From positions 1-48,815 of the forward strand of contig JACQXE010000066.1 of assembly GCA_016208915.1 (NCBI GenBank): DNA of 48,815 bases, written 5' to 3'. Positions 17,652 through 26,180 of the stretch are shown here, one piece after another. Each line of letters opens with the position of its first letter. The first letter of the stretch is position 1. Below the pieces are notes generated by a model, which saw nothing but the letters and a program-made list of their open reading frames with translations, was not told where the DNA came from and made no database searches. Source of the stretch: Nitrospirota bacterium (GTDB lineage: Bacteria; Nitrospirota; Thermodesulfovibrionia; Thermodesulfovibrionales; UBA1546). A program made the translations under genes and the position numbers.

Positions 17652-17682
17652 ACCAATCCCTTACCCCTAATCCCCAACCCCT
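17261..17682. repeat. G-rich inverted repeats framing the four-helix-bundle gene
   Basis: Bases 17261-17290 are G-rich (four G-runs separated by ATT, TT and ATA) and bases 17654-17682 are the C-rich counterpart, so the two arms are inverted and imperfect. They border the 393-bp gene closely. The pattern matches the G-rich stretch in the infB-rbfA spacer. The arrangement suggests that gene and repeats arrived as one cassette. Each arm could form a G-quadruplex on one strand. Confidence 0.5.
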
Positions 17683-17685
17683 GCC

Positions 17686-18912
17686 TTAATGCTTATGTCC
17701 GCTGATTGGCGTTACGCCTTTAAGTTGCGATTCTGAATCTATGAGGAAGGTAGCTGACGAAGCGACTTTTTCACCAGCCTTTAACCCCATTAACACTTCC
17801 CTGAAGCCCTTAGCCCTTGAGCCAAGCATGACCTCTCGCGGCTCAAAATTTCCATCCCCTTTATCAACATAAACTATCTGTCTTGTGCCAGTGTCAATTA
17901 TGGCATCATCAGGAATGGCAAGCCTCCTCCCCATATCAATCTTTAACTCGACATTTGTGAACATCTGAGGTTTAAGCTGTCCGCCGGGATTTGAGATTGT
18001 AAATCTTACCTTAGCTGTTCTTGTATCACCTGACAAAGCAGGATAGATATAATCTATTTTTGATGAAAATTCTTTTCCGGGGAAATAACTCAGGCTTATC
18101 TTTGCTGTTTCTCCTGCTTTGATTAATAGCAGTTCATACTCGTATATATCAGAAATCACCCAGACAGTTGACAGGTCGGCGACATCAAAGAGTTTTTCTC
18201 CCGGCATAACACGCATTCCATGCAATGCCATTTTCTGCACAACATATCCGCTTGCAGGACTGTATATGGTCAAACTCCTTATCGGTTTCTCGGTCTCGGA
18301 TATTTTTTTAATCTGTTCTTCTGTTATATCCCAGAGTCTCAGCCTTTGTTTTACCGCTTCAACTATTGCGTCAGCATCCTTTGAAAGCATTGCGCTGAAA
18401 TTATTTTCACCGCCTTCTGATTTTTTATTTTTTGCCCATTTAAGTATGTTTATAAATTCCTGCTGTGTCGCAGTAAGTTCGGGGCTGTATATTTCTGCCA
18501 GAGGCTCTCCTTTTTTAACGTACCTTCCTGTATAATCCACATAGAGCTTTTCAATCCATCCCTCGACTTTGGTATTTACAGTTGCAATCTTTCTTTCATC
18601 GTACTCAACACGTCCTACAGTCCTTATAACTTTCTGGAGCGGCTTTATTGATACCTCAGTAGTTTTTACGCCTATAAGCTGCTGTTTCTCGGGCGATATT
18701 TCAACTGTCGGTATTTCCTGTTCTTCTGTCACCTCAGCATGGGATCCCGGCTCTTTGTTTTCAGGCGCATGTCCCTGATTTGGAGCAGCAGGTGCTGATT
18801 TTGCCGGCTCCGCGGTTTTGAGTTTAGAAAACAAGCCTGCCTTTGAAAAATAAAATATACCGCCTGCAATTAAAATTAATCCGATAATGATTAACAGATT
18901 TTTTCTTTTCAT
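17686..18912 (-). CDS. cusB: CusB-like periplasmic adaptor of the RND pump
   Basis: This 408-residue membrane-fusion protein links the CusA pump to the outer-membrane channel. An N-terminal membrane anchor (LLIIIGLILIAGGIFYF) is followed by a His/Glu-containing linker. The lipoyl/barrel-sandwich domain has KVEGWIEKLYVDYTG and SPASGYVVQKMALHG, and the beta-barrel has VWVISDIYEYELLLIKAG. An AGGGG ribosome site precedes the ATG. It ends in SGHKH, a possible metal-binding tail. It follows cusC by 43 bases in the same direction. Confidence 0.9.
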   Translation of the reverse strand: MKRKNLLIIIGLILIAGGIFYFSKAGLFSKLKTAEPAKSAPAAPNQGHAPENKEPGSHAEVTEEQEIPTVEISPEKQQLIGVKTTEVSIKPLQKVIRTVGRVEYDERKIATVNTKVEGWIEKLYVDYTGRYVKKGEPLAEIYSPELTATQQEFINILKWAKNKKSEGGENNFSAMLSKDADAIVEAVKQRLRLWDITEEQIKKISETEKPIRSLTIYSPASGYVVQKMALHGMRVMPGEKLFDVADLSTVWVISDIYEYELLLIKAGETAKISLSYFPGKEFSSKIDYIYPALSGDTRTAKVRFTISNPGGQLKPQMFTNVELKIDMGRRLAIPDDAIIDTGTRQIVYVDKGDGNFEPREVMLGSRAKGFREVLMGLKAGEKVASSATFLIDSESQLKGVTPISGHKH

Positions 18913-18954
18913 CTAAAAACCCCTATTACTTTTTGTCATATTCTATTTTTTGCT

Positions 18955-19023
18955 GTCATTCCGCACTTGATGCGGAATCCAGAGTTTTTGTCTTGCCTGG
19001 ATTCCCGCTTTCGCGGGAATGAC
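18955..19023. repeat. 69-bp double-hairpin repeat forming the end of cusC
   Basis: This copy of the GTCATTCC...GGAATGAC element has perfect 8-base ends and two hairpins (CCGCA/TGCGG and TTCCCGC/GCGGGAA). It lies across the 3' end of the cusC-like gene, and the gene's TGA stop is made by the element's own end. Confidence 0.8.
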
Positions 19024-20341
19024 GACTTAAAAGATTGACTGCCGTCAATGCCTCAAGTCTTGCAATTGCCTTTTCCCTTTCTACGAACTGACCCCAGTAT
19101 AAAAGTTCATAGTCAATGAGTGATTTCAGTCTTGTTATTACGGTTAATGCCTCAACCTTTCCTGTTATGTATCCGGAAATTGCCAGTTCAAAATCCTGAT
19201 ATGTTTTTGGAATCAGGCCGCTTTTATATAGCTCCATCAGTTTTTCAGATGCCCTGAGCATTGAATAATTGTCTCTTATGTTTGAAGAAAGCATAAATTT
19301 CACCGCCTCAAGTTCATGTTTTGCCTCTGAGAGAGCGGATTCTGCTTCAAGCACAGCCATTTTCTGCTTTGTTCTGAAAAATAGCGGTATATTTACGGTT
19401 GTAGTAAGACTCCACATATCCTCAAACTCCCGCTTCCTCTTAAAAAGATTTGCAGCAAAAGTAAAATCAGGATAGTATTCCTTCTCGGCCATCTTGACCT
19501 TTGTCTCCGAAGCCTCTATCATTTTCTCCTTTGCTTTTATCTGCGGAGAATTTTCATAAGCCATCTTAAGAATTTCATCCATGCTATTTTTGTAGGGGAC
19601 ATAAACAGGCTCGACAGGTCTTTCCAAGGGTGAATTAACATCCCGGCCGACAGATGTGTTGAGCATTGCCTCTATGGATTGCTGTTTCTGTTTAAGCATT
19701 TCTTCTTTCTCAAGCAGCATATACTTCTCTGTCTGTGCCATCAAGACCTCCTGCTGCTGTCCCATCCCTGATGAATACCTTGCAATAGCAGCATCTTCTA
19801 TTTTGGAAAAAAGCGAGGCCTTATCTTTTATGAGATCAACATTTTTGTGGGAGAGGAAAAGCTCATAGTAAAGTTCCTTAATCCTGACGATGATTGCTAT
19901 CTTTACGTAATCAGCCAAAGCCTTAAGGCTTTCGGAATCCCTGGAAGCCATCTCTTCCTTTAATGAAAGTTTACCCGGGAATGGGAACATCTGGGATGCA
20001 GAGAACATCCACTGTGCACCCTGCATCTCACCATAAGTATATCTATTCCATCCCTCATTCTGATAACCAAACATAAACATCGGGTCAGGAAAACTCGAAA
20101 CCTGAGGTATTTTATATTTTGAGGTGGAGACCTTTAAGTCGGCTATGATTAGGTCATGGTTATTTTTCAATGCCTCATCAATCAAATCCTGCAGCTTTAA
20201 ATCCTCTGCAAAGGTAGTAACAGTGAATAGTGAACAGTGAATAGTAAACAGCAAAAGGCAAACACTGAGCACAGTCTTTGCCTTTTTACTGACACCTGAA
20301 ACCTGACACTTGAAACCTGTTTTGCTAGTGCGCATCCACAT
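18956..20341 (-). CDS. cusC: CusC/TolC-like outer-membrane channel
   Basis: This 461-residue protein is an outer-membrane efflux protein of the TolC family. A signal peptide with KTVLSVCLLLFTIHCSLF ends near AED at about residue 46. The helical barrel follows, with repeats of coiled-coil type such as LSEAKHELEAVKFML. The last 23 residues, starting SRHSRESGNPG, are encoded by an inserted repeat, so the natural C-terminus has been replaced. The N-terminal stretch KTGFKCQVSGVSKK also looks like translated repeat DNA. It overlaps the FixH-like gene by 17 bases and precedes cusB. The ATG at 20341 was taken; 20335 is equally possible, and neither has a clear ribosome site. Confidence 0.87.
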   Translation of the reverse strand: MWMRTSKTGFKCQVSGVSKKAKTVLSVCLLLFTIHCSLFTVTTFAEDLKLQDLIDEALKNNHDLIIADLKVSTSKYKIPQVSSFPDPMFMFGYQNEGWNRYTYGEMQGAQWMFSASQMFPFPGKLSLKEEMASRDSESLKALADYVKIAIIVRIKELYYELFLSHKNVDLIKDKASLFSKIEDAAIARYSSGMGQQQEVLMAQTEKYMLLEKEEMLKQKQQSIEAMLNTSVGRDVNSPLERPVEPVYVPYKNSMDEILKMAYENSPQIKAKEKMIEASETKVKMAEKEYYPDFTFAANLFKRKREFEDMWSLTTTVNIPLFFRTKQKMAVLEAESALSEAKHELEAVKFMLSSNIRDNYSMLRASEKLMELYKSGLIPKTYQDFELAISGYITGKVEALTVITRLKSLIDYELLYWGQFVEREKAIARLEALTAVNLLSRHSRESGNPGKTKTLDSASSAE

Positions 20342-20711
20342 TGAATTTTACTGTTGATGTCTTCCCGTCACGGGTGATTTTAATAGCGAGGTTCCACGCC
20401 CCTGACATAGAGAGGTTCATCTTTGCCTTATAAACATCTCCCTTTAATTCAGCATCTGTCTTATAGTTCATCGCAGGCATCCCGGGCATCGCAGGCATCG
20501 AATACTCAACCTTCACCTTCGCATCCCTCACATGATGTCCTCCGCTTTTTATCTCGATACTTATATTGTTGTCACCTACAACAGGCGGGTTTTTGTCAAT
20601 CTTGACCTCCACATCATACTCGCCTGCTTTCTTATTTACCTCATAGCCCTTTGCATACGCAACCCCTGCTATAAGCAACAGTATCACACCTATTACAGCC
20701 AATCTTTTCAT
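20325..20711 (-). CDS. FixH/YtkA-like periplasmic protein
   Basis: A 128-residue exported protein with signal peptide MKRLAVIGVILLLIAGVAYA and an immunoglobulin-like YtkA/FixH domain. The segment VEYSMPAMPGMPAMNYKT contains the Met-Pro pattern common in copper-linked members, and SGGHHVRDAKVKVEY carries a His pair. It likely sits in the periplasm and could bind or shuttle Cu(I). The start at 20711 is fixed by AAAGGAGG six bases upstream; a longer frame to 20747 lacks this. It lies between the small membrane protein gene and cusC on the same strand. Confidence 0.82.
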   Translation of the reverse strand: MKRLAVIGVILLLIAGVAYAKGYEVNKKAGEYDVEVKIDKNPPVVGDNNISIEIKSGGHHVRDAKVKVEYSMPAMPGMPAMNYKTDAELKGDVYKAKMNLSMSGAWNLAIKITRDGKTSTVKFNVDAH

Positions 20712-20826
20712 GCTTTCCTCCTTTATTGTGGTTCTAACTTTTTTCACAATAAAGATTACTATTTAATTGTGAAAAAATATGAAGTTCCGATGCATACAAA
20801 AAATATTTACCTATAACTACCTTGCA

Positions 20827-21003
20827 TCAATGTTTTTTGCCATCTCTGTAGTAAAACCACAAAAAAACAGCTACAACAGGACAAATCAGACCAAGCAAAA
20901 GATATACCCGTAAATCGAAGACGATACCAAACACTGCGAGGGCAACCACCGCCAGAATCGGAATTAAAGGTGTTATTGCTATAAGAATCCCTCTGTTTTT
21001 CAT
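20827..21003 (-). CDS. 58-residue membrane protein overlapping the copA stop
   Basis: This short frame starts in the ATGA that ends copA and has AAAAGGAG eight bases before its ATG. The product has two likely membrane segments, [20 protein letters not shown] over residues 6-25 and a second one over about 33-51 ([18 protein letters not shown]). A charged tail RDGKKH follows. No family is recognised. The tight translational coupling suggests it is made together with the copper ATPase, perhaps as a small subunit or modulator. The overlap, ribosome site and membrane pattern all argue that it is a real gene. Confidence 0.75.
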   Translation of the reverse strand: MKNRGILIAITPLIPILAVVALAVFGIVFDLRVYLLLGLICPVVAVFLWFYYRDGKKH

Positions 21004-23303
21004 ATTCTTACTCCTTTTAACAGTGCAGAGTTCGTGACAACTGACAATGAGCTCAATGCCATTGCGGCTGCTGCGATTATGGGGTTAAGAAGTCCCAAGG
21101 CTGCAATCGGGATACCCACAGCGTTGTAGATAAACGCCCAGAAAAGGTTCTGTTTTATCTTCCGCATTGTTGCCCTGCTTAGCTTTATGCCCTTGATTAC
21201 GTCTCTCAGCTCGTCCCTTACCAGTATGATGCCACCTGTCTCTTTTGCCACATCAGAGCCGCTGCCTATTGCTATACCGATATCTGCTTGGGCAAGTGCA
21301 GGTGAGTCATTTATCCCGTCTCCCACCATTGCCACAACTTTTCCTTCAGCCTGAAGGTCTTTAATGACTTTAGCCTTTTCACCGGGCAGGACATTTGCAA
21401 TAATTCTATCAATTCCTACTTTAGAACCAATGGCCTTTGCGGTTTTTTCATTGTCTCCTGTCAGCATTATAACCTGAATGCCTTCACCTTTAAGCCCCTT
21501 CACTACATCTTCTGCGTTTTCCTTTAAAGTATCTGCAACTGCAATCAATCCGATAAATTTTTTATCTCTCGCAACAAGCATTACGGTATTGCCTTTTTCT
21601 TCAAGCCCGGAGATTACAGTCTCTTTATCCTGTATGCCAATATCAAAATCTTTCATAAGTCTTCTGTTGCCTATCAGGATTTCTTTTCCCTGAGACTTTA
21701 CTTTAACGCCATGCCCTGGAACAGCCTCAAATGCCTCTGCATCTGGTATAGCAAGCCCGGTCATATTCGCCCTTTTTAAAATTGCCTCGGCCAGAGGATG
21801 CTCTGAGCCTTTCTCAGCGATTGCCGCAAGTTGTAATATTTCACTTTCACTGACACTATTCACTGACACTATTTCAGTCACCTCAGGCTCACCTTTCGTG
21901 AGAGTACCGGTCTTGTCAAAGACCACTGCATTCAGTTTCTCGGCCCTTTCGAGATATTCAGCCCCCCGTATGAGTATCCCAAGCTCAGCTCCCTTACCAA
22001 CTCCTACCATCAATGCCGCCGGCGTTGCTATGCCGAGGGCACAGGGACAGGCGATTATTAAAACCGCTACAAACGACAAAAGCGCCATAGTAGTATTTCC
22101 AATAAGAATCCATATAATAGCTGATAGGAACGCAACGCCGATTACAGCCGGGACAAAAAAGGATGCAACCTTGTCAGCAAGTCTCTGAACCTGTGATGAT
22201 GATGCCTGTGCCTCCTCCACCAGTTTAATTATCTGGCTCAATGTTGTATCAGCACCAATTCTTGTTGCCTTGAACTTAAAAGAGCCGACTTTGTTTATCG
22301 TACCACCTATCACATCATCGCCTGTCTTTTTTTCAACAGGAACACTTTCACCTGTCAGCATCTTTTCATCTACAGATGAGTGCCCTTCCGTGACAATTCC
22401 GTCGGTCGGTATTTTCTCCCCAGGCCTTACAACAACTATCTCATCCACCATGACTGATTCAGCAGGAATTTCGACCTCTACTCCGTCTCTTATGACCTTT
22501 GCAGTCTGGGGTTTAAGGTCGAGGAGCTTTCTGATGGCAGCGGAACTCCTCTTCTTGATGATTTCTTCCATGTATTTCCCGAGGAGAACAAAGGCTATGA
22601 TGATGGCAGATACCTCAAAATAGACATTCTTTTCCTCAACAGGCAACACGCCGGGAAAGAATACAACAAAGGCACTGTAAATATACGCAGTGGATGTTCC
22701 GAGTGCGATGAGTAGATCCATGTTCGCAACACGGTTTTTAATCGCATGCCATGCCCCAACAAAAAATCCCTTGCCGCCGAAAATCATAATCGGAGTTGTG
22801 ATGATAAAAAGCCATACACCCCACGTAAACCATGGGAGCCAAGGGATTGGCACCCATGTGAGAACGGTTGCCCCTGCTGCAAGTCCCAAAAATACGGCTG
22901 CCCTGAAGATTGCCAGTGCGAGTACTCCGGTAAGGGCAATGGTGACACGCCTCTTCATTGACTTCAGTTCAGCCTCGGGGGCCTCGAATGTCCTCACGCA
23001 GTTTTCACTGCAAAAATAATAAGACCTACCGCCGACCTCTCTCTTTATGGAGCGGTCCTTTGGTATCACCATTCCGCAGATAGGGTCTTTTGCCATTTCT
23101 CCTATGGCCTTTGATGTTAAAGCAGCAAGATCTTCCTTTCCTGGCATGGAGACTTTTTTGCCGACATACGCCTCCGGGTTCTTGTCAAAATCCTCCTTGC
23201 ATGGTTTTGAGCAGAAATAATACGTGGTACCTTTGTACGTGGATGTGGCAACAGCATCTTTGTCCTCTATGGTCATTTTGCAAACCGGGTCTATGACTTT
23301 CAT
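21000..23303 (-). CDS. copA: copper-translocating P1B-type ATPase with two N-terminal YHS domains
   Basis: This 767-residue P-type ATPase exports Cu(I)/Ag(I) from the cytoplasm. In place of the usual HMA domain it has two YHS domains: [12 protein letters not shown]...FCSKPC (about 5-45) and [12 protein letters not shown]...FCSENC (about 72-110). The core follows, with a membrane pair region, TGES near 317, the metal-site CPC in [15 protein letters not shown] near 420, the phosphorylation motif DKTGTLT near 468 and [12 protein letters not shown] near 660. The class is P1B-1 by its CPC. It follows the Met-rich protein gene by 36 bases and overlaps the small membrane protein gene. Confidence 0.95.
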   Translation of the reverse strand: MKVIDPVCKMTIEDKDAVATSTYKGTTYYFCSKPCKEDFDKNPEAYVGKKVSMPGKEDLAALTSKAIGEMAKDPICGMVIPKDRSIKREVGGRSYYFCSENCVRTFEAPEAELKSMKRRVTIALTGVLALAIFRAAVFLGLAAGATVLTWVPIPWLPWFTWGVWLFIITTPIMIFGGKGFFVGAWHAIKNRVANMDLLIALGTSTAYIYSAFVVFFPGVLPVEEKNVYFEVSAIIIAFVLLGKYMEEIIKKRSSAAIRKLLDLKPQTAKVIRDGVEVEIPAESVMVDEIVVVRPGEKIPTDGIVTEGHSSVDEKMLTGESVPVEKKTGDDVIGGTINKVGSFKFKATRIGADTTLSQIIKLVEEAQASSSQVQRLADKVASFFVPAVIGVAFLSAIIWILIGNTTMALLSFVAVLIIACPCALGIATPAALMVGVGKGAELGILIRGAEYLERAEKLNAVVFDKTGTLTKGEPEVTEIVSVNSVSESEILQLAAIAEKGSEHPLAEAILKRANMTGLAIPDAEAFEAVPGHGVKVKSQGKEILIGNRRLMKDFDIGIQDKETVISGLEEKGNTVMLVARDKKFIGLIAVADTLKENAEDVVKGLKGEGIQVIMLTGDNEKTAKAIGSKVGIDRIIANVLPGEKAKVIKDLQAEGKVVAMVGDGINDSPALAQADIGIAIGSGSDVAKETGGIILVRDELRDVIKGIKLSRATMRKIKQNLFWAFIYNAVGIPIAALGLLNPIIAAAAMALSSLSVVTNSALLKGVRI

Positions 23304-23339
23304 CGTTTGTTCTCCACACTTTTTTAGGGCTTATATTAA

Positions 23340-23936
23340 CTAATGTTTATGTGGATCAGTCTTTGGGGGCGCTGTTTTCACCGGTTCTTTGCTTCCGGGT
23401 TCCTTTACCGGTTCACCACTCGTTTCAGCAACCGTTCCTGTAATACAGCCATATGCCTTTTTCATCTGATCCATCATCTCAATCTGGGATGCCTCGGTTG
23501 CGGTTTTGGGGTCTTTAATGTGCACTTCATGAAGGTCTATTGCTTTCTTAAGCCATTCCTCTGCACATTTAAGTTTCTTCTGAAAATCATCCATTGTCAT
23601 CATACCCATACGCATGGACATCATTTTCTGCATCTTTTCTTTCATCTGTCCCATGTCCTTCATCATCTTTCTTTTCTCTTCAGCCTTCATGCCTTTCATC
23701 ATACTCTCCTGCATCTTCATCATGTCCATCATCATCTGCATCATGTCTTTCATCATCATGCCCTGCCCCATCATCTGCTGCATCATGGGCATGCACATTT
23801 GCATCATTCCCTCAGGCATCATTTCGCCTTGCTTCATCTCGCCCTTTTGCTCACTCATCATTCCGCCGCCCATCTGTGCATACGCCGAAACGCTGAAAAC
23901 AAACAATACTGCAAAAACAACCGCTAACCTTTTCAT
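23340..23936 (-). CDS. Met-rich exported protein, probable periplasmic copper binder
   Basis: This is a 198-residue protein with signal peptide MKRLAVVFAVLFVFSVSAYA. The mature part has more than 40 methionines, in runs such as GQGMMMKDMMQMMMDMM, over about residues 20-120. A more ordinary segment follows with two cysteines (KLKCAEEW, YGCITG), then a Pro/Lys tail ending PHKH. Met clusters bind Cu(I)/Ag(I), as in CopG/CusF/PcoE-type proteins, so periplasmic sequestration is likely. The ATG at 23936 sits six bases after AAGGAGG; upstream starts do not leave room. Just ahead of copA in the run. Confidence 0.82.
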   Translation of the reverse strand: MKRLAVVFAVLFVFSVSAYAQMGGGMMSEQKGEMKQGEMMPEGMMQMCMPMMQQMMGQGMMMKDMMQMMMDMMKMQESMMKGMKAEEKRKMMKDMGQMKEKMQKMMSMRMGMMTMDDFQKKLKCAEEWLKKAIDLHEVHIKDPKTATEASQIEMMDQMKKAYGCITGTVAETSGEPVKEPGSKEPVKTAPPKTDPHKH

Positions 23937-23969
23937 ATTCATCCTCCTTAACAAGATTTATGACATTTA

Positions 23970-24065
23970 TCAGACCCGTCTGATTTCCGCCTCGGGCGGG
24001 TCGCCGAGGAGACGCCGAGGCGAACAAGACAACCCTTTCTTCTTCGATACCTTTGTTATCTTCAT
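23970..24065 (-). CDS. 31-residue frame with strong ribosome site, ended by a palindromic repeat
   Basis: An ATG at 24065 follows AAAGGAGGTGAGCT, one of the best ribosome sites in the window. The frame reads MKITKVSKKKGLSC and then enters a C/G-rich palindromic repeat that supplies the last half up to a TGA at 23970. This looks like a small gene whose 3' end was replaced by the repeat. The product may be non-functional. The SHOCT gene lies 12 bases upstream. Confidence 0.35.
   Translation of the reverse strand: MKITKVSKKKGLSCSPRRLLGDPPEAEIRRV
23985..24024. repeat. CGCCTCGG...CCGAGGCG palindromic repeat
   Basis: CGCCTCGG (23988-23995) and CCGAGGCG (24015-24022) form a perfect 8-base inverted repeat around GCGGGTCGCCGAGGAGACG. 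Its G+C is far above that of the neighbourhood, which marks it as an inserted element. Confidence 0.65.
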
Positions 24066-24077
24066 AGCTCACCTCCT

Positions 24078-24290
24078 TTAGATCATATCCTTTTTCTTCT
24101 CTTCGAACTCATCCTTTGTTATCTCACCCCTTGCATACCTTTTCTTAAGTATATCAAACGGGGTATCTTCTTTCTCCATTCTTTTAGCTCCACCAACAAT
24201 TAATTTTGTGAGATATACAGCGCCTAGTAGAATGAGTATCCAGAAAATAACCATCCAAATCCGGCTCCCATTCCCCAATCGTAATTCCAA
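24078..24290 (-). CDS. SHOCT-domain small membrane protein
   Basis: A 70-residue protein with one membrane segment (WMVIFWILILLGAVYLTKLI, residues 12-31) and a C-terminal SHOCT motif, DILKKRYARGEITKDEFEEKK. SHOCT is a short oligomerisation module. Proteins of this size and layout are common in metal-resistance clusters; their function is not known. It follows the HMA protein gene by 14 bases. Confidence 0.85.
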   Translation of the reverse strand: MELRLGNGSRIWMVIFWILILLGAVYLTKLIVGGAKRMEKEDTPFDILKKRYARGEITKDEFEEKKKDMI

Positions 24291-24304
24291 TGCATAATTC
24301 CCCC

Positions 24305-24520
24305 TTATTCTAATAATTTGTATCCCAGTTTTTCTATGCTGTCCCTTGTAATCCTTGAGAGTTCACTTTCTGTTATTTGCGAGCTGTCATACTCCACGAG
24401 GATATGACCCGATTCAACATCAATGGATTCGACGCCTTCCATTTTTCCTATAAACCTTTTTAAGGCCAGGGAGCATTCCTCGCAAAATTCTTTGCCGACA
24501 TTAAATGAAATCTTTTCCAT
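24305..24520 (-). CDS. HMA-domain copper chaperone-like protein
   Basis: A 71-residue heavy-metal-associated (HMA) domain protein. The metal motif is CEEC in GKEFCEECSLALKRF, near residue 13, instead of the usual MxCxxC of CopZ. The rest follows the fold: MEGVESIDVESGHILVEYD and the last helix with IEKLGYKL. It probably delivers Cu(I) to the neighbouring CopA, which lacks its own HMA domain. That partnership is inferred from context. Confidence 0.85.
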   Translation of the reverse strand: MEKISFNVGKEFCEECSLALKRFIGKMEGVESIDVESGHILVEYDSSQITESELSRITRDSIEKLGYKLLE

Positions 24521-24553
24521 TAAGCATTGCCTCCAGCCTTTGACATATAAACG

Positions 24554-25003
24554 CTACCTCCTCACCAGAAGTACAGGAATTCTTGTATCTTTGTGTATCA
24601 CGCCCATTGTAATACTTCCAAGAACTGCTGCTTTTAAAGCGCTTTTTCCGTGCGAACCCATAACGATGAGATCTGCCTTGGATTTTTCCGCCTCCTTTAT
24701 AATCTCCTCGACGGGATGCCCTGTTCTTATGAGGGTTTTTGATTGGACATTATTCTTCTTGCACAATTCTTTTATCTCTTTAGTGTAAGCTTCCGCAGCC
24801 TTCTTCAGATAGTCTTCGACCGTGTCTATTAAATGAGTGGGTGATGCAATAGCAGAAATTGACCGGCTTACTATAAATCGTTTATCAATCACGCTTAATA
24901 ACAGTATGTCAGCGCCTGTCTCTTTAGCGAGTTTGACTGCATATTTCGCTGCTTTTTGGGCTATTTTGGAACCGTCTGTCGGCACAAGTATTTTTGAAAT
25001 CAT
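24554..25003 (-). CDS. universal stress protein (UspA family)
   Basis: A 149-residue UspA-fold protein with ILVPTDGSKIAQKAAKYAVKLA at the start (residues 4-25) and the ATP-binding end motif GSHGKSALKAAVLGSIT, followed by the strand PVLLVRR. The G-2x-G-9x-G(S/T) pattern indicates the nucleotide-binding type. USP genes accompany metal and redox stress clusters, but no specific role can be set. Confidence 0.9.
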   Translation of the reverse strand: MISKILVPTDGSKIAQKAAKYAVKLAKETGADILLLSVIDKRFIVSRSISAIASPTHLIDTVEDYLKKAAEAYTKEIKELCKKNNVQSKTLIRTGHPVEEIIKEAEKSKADLIVMGSHGKSALKAAVLGSITMGVIHKDTRIPVLLVRR

Positions 25004-25085
25004 ATAAGTTTCCTTCTTTTTAGAATCATTTAGTATTGTCTTGATTTACTACTCTGATTCTTCTCACATTAACAAACCTTTTCCA

Positions 25086-25724
25086 TTATGCCTTTTCTCC
25101 TAATCTCGGTATAAACATAGGTGTTTTCCCGATATAGTTTTTATATTCTTCCCCGAATAATGTAATCATCTCACTTTCTTCCCTCTTTGACAAGCGGTAA
25201 TAAACAAAAATAAGCACAGGGAACATGAGGGCTGTTATGATAGTCGGCCACTGGATCAGCATTCCGACCATGACGAGGAAGAGTCCTGAATATTGAGGAT
25301 GTCTTACATAAGCATACGGGCCTTCTGTCACAAGACCTCCTTTTGCACCGTGAATCAGCTTCCACCCCTTCCACATGATCATAAAGCCGATCAGGACTAT
25401 CCCGTTACTGATAAGGTGTATGACCGTCATCATTGCCGGCCCCCCGCCGAACAATACAAGCCAGAGATGCCCGCTCGCGTGGGAAAAGGGATTTAAGGCA
25501 GGATACCGGCTGCCGAGAACGCTGGTGAGAATATAGATCGTCAGCGGGAATCCGTACATCTCCGTGAAGAGCGCGACAAAAAAGGCGAGCGTTGCTCCCA
25601 TGGAACGCCACTCTCTCTTTCTGAGAGGCGTAAGGAAGCTCAGGATGAAAAATGCAAAAAGTGCAACATTTACTGCTACAAGAGACCAGAAACCGTAGGC
25701 ATAAGAAATTCCTTCACCGTGCAT
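25086..25724 (-). CDS. isoprenylcysteine carboxyl methyltransferase-like membrane protein
   Basis: This 212-residue integral membrane protein has five or more hydrophobic segments and the family motif GPYAYVRHPQYSGLFLVMVG (about residues 134-153), followed by SKREESEMITLFGEEYKNY. It belongs to the ICMT/PEMT-like group (also called NnrU-like or DUF1295-like), which uses S-adenosylmethionine on membrane substrates. The bacterial substrate is unknown. Such genes are frequent next to CopA and HMA genes. The start at 25724 is the only good ATG. Confidence 0.8.
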   Translation of the reverse strand: MHGEGISYAYGFWSLVAVNVALFAFFILSFLTPLRKREWRSMGATLAFFVALFTEMYGFPLTIYILTSVLGSRYPALNPFSHASGHLWLVLFGGGPAMMTVIHLISNGIVLIGFMIMWKGWKLIHGAKGGLVTEGPYAYVRHPQYSGLFLVMVGMLIQWPTIITALMFPVLIFVYYRLSKREESEMITLFGEEYKNYIGKTPMFIPRLGEKA

Positions 25725-25750
25725 TCTTAATCTCCTTGCTCGTTTACTGT

Positions 25751-26104
25751 TTAGGCCTCAAGTTTACAGCAGACATCTTCTTCTATCTGTTTCCCCTGCT
25801 GCAATTCTTTATAAACCTGATACGCCTTAAGTGCCCACTGCTCACCGGGACATCCTCCTTCAGTCATTGCGACATTAAGGAATTCCAGCAATTCGTCCAG
25901 TGTAACACCAACTTGATAAGCCATTTTAGTATAAGCCTTAACGCAGGGTTCGCATTTTGTTACCACAACAATCGCAAGTGCTGCCATTATCTTATATTTA
26001 GCGGGGACAGCGGCATCTTTAAAGGTTTCCTCGCGCATTCTTACAAGCCCACCAGTAACCTTCGGACTGAGTTTTCTAAATTCTGTATAAAAATTTTCTG
26101 ACAT
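25751..26104 (-). CDS. carboxymuconolactone decarboxylase family (AhpD-like) protein
   Basis: A 117-residue AhpD-fold protein with the redox pair CEPC in VVTKCEPCVKAYTKMAYQVG (about residues 40-60). Members act as alkylhydroperoxidases or as disulfide-active partners. Two cysteines near the end (EEDVCCKLEA) are extra and may bind metal. The ATG at 26104 is six bases after AAAGGAGG. It lies within the copper run, which would fit defence against copper-driven oxidative damage. Confidence 0.85.
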   Translation of the reverse strand: MSENFYTEFRKLSPKVTGGLVRMREETFKDAAVPAKYKIMAALAIVVVTKCEPCVKAYTKMAYQVGVTLDELLEFLNVAMTEGGCPGEQWALKAYQVYKELQQGKQIEEDVCCKLEA

Positions 26105-26180
26105 CTGTGAACCTCCTTTCAACATTTCCAGGGATAAAAAATTAGTGTTCCTTTTAGACATTCATTAACAATTGTTCCAG

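Noticed and set aside
23343-23927. 194-codon plus-strand frame rich in His and Leu, opposite the Met-rich gene
   Set aside because: It is the mirror of ATG-rich DNA (ATG read backwards gives CAT = His). It has no ribosome site and the minus-strand gene has a signal peptide and a good start.
23851-24072. 73-codon minus-strand frame across the palindromic repeat
   Set aside because: Its ATG is inside the ribosome-site region of the better 31-codon frame, and its second half runs through the Met-rich gene in another frame.
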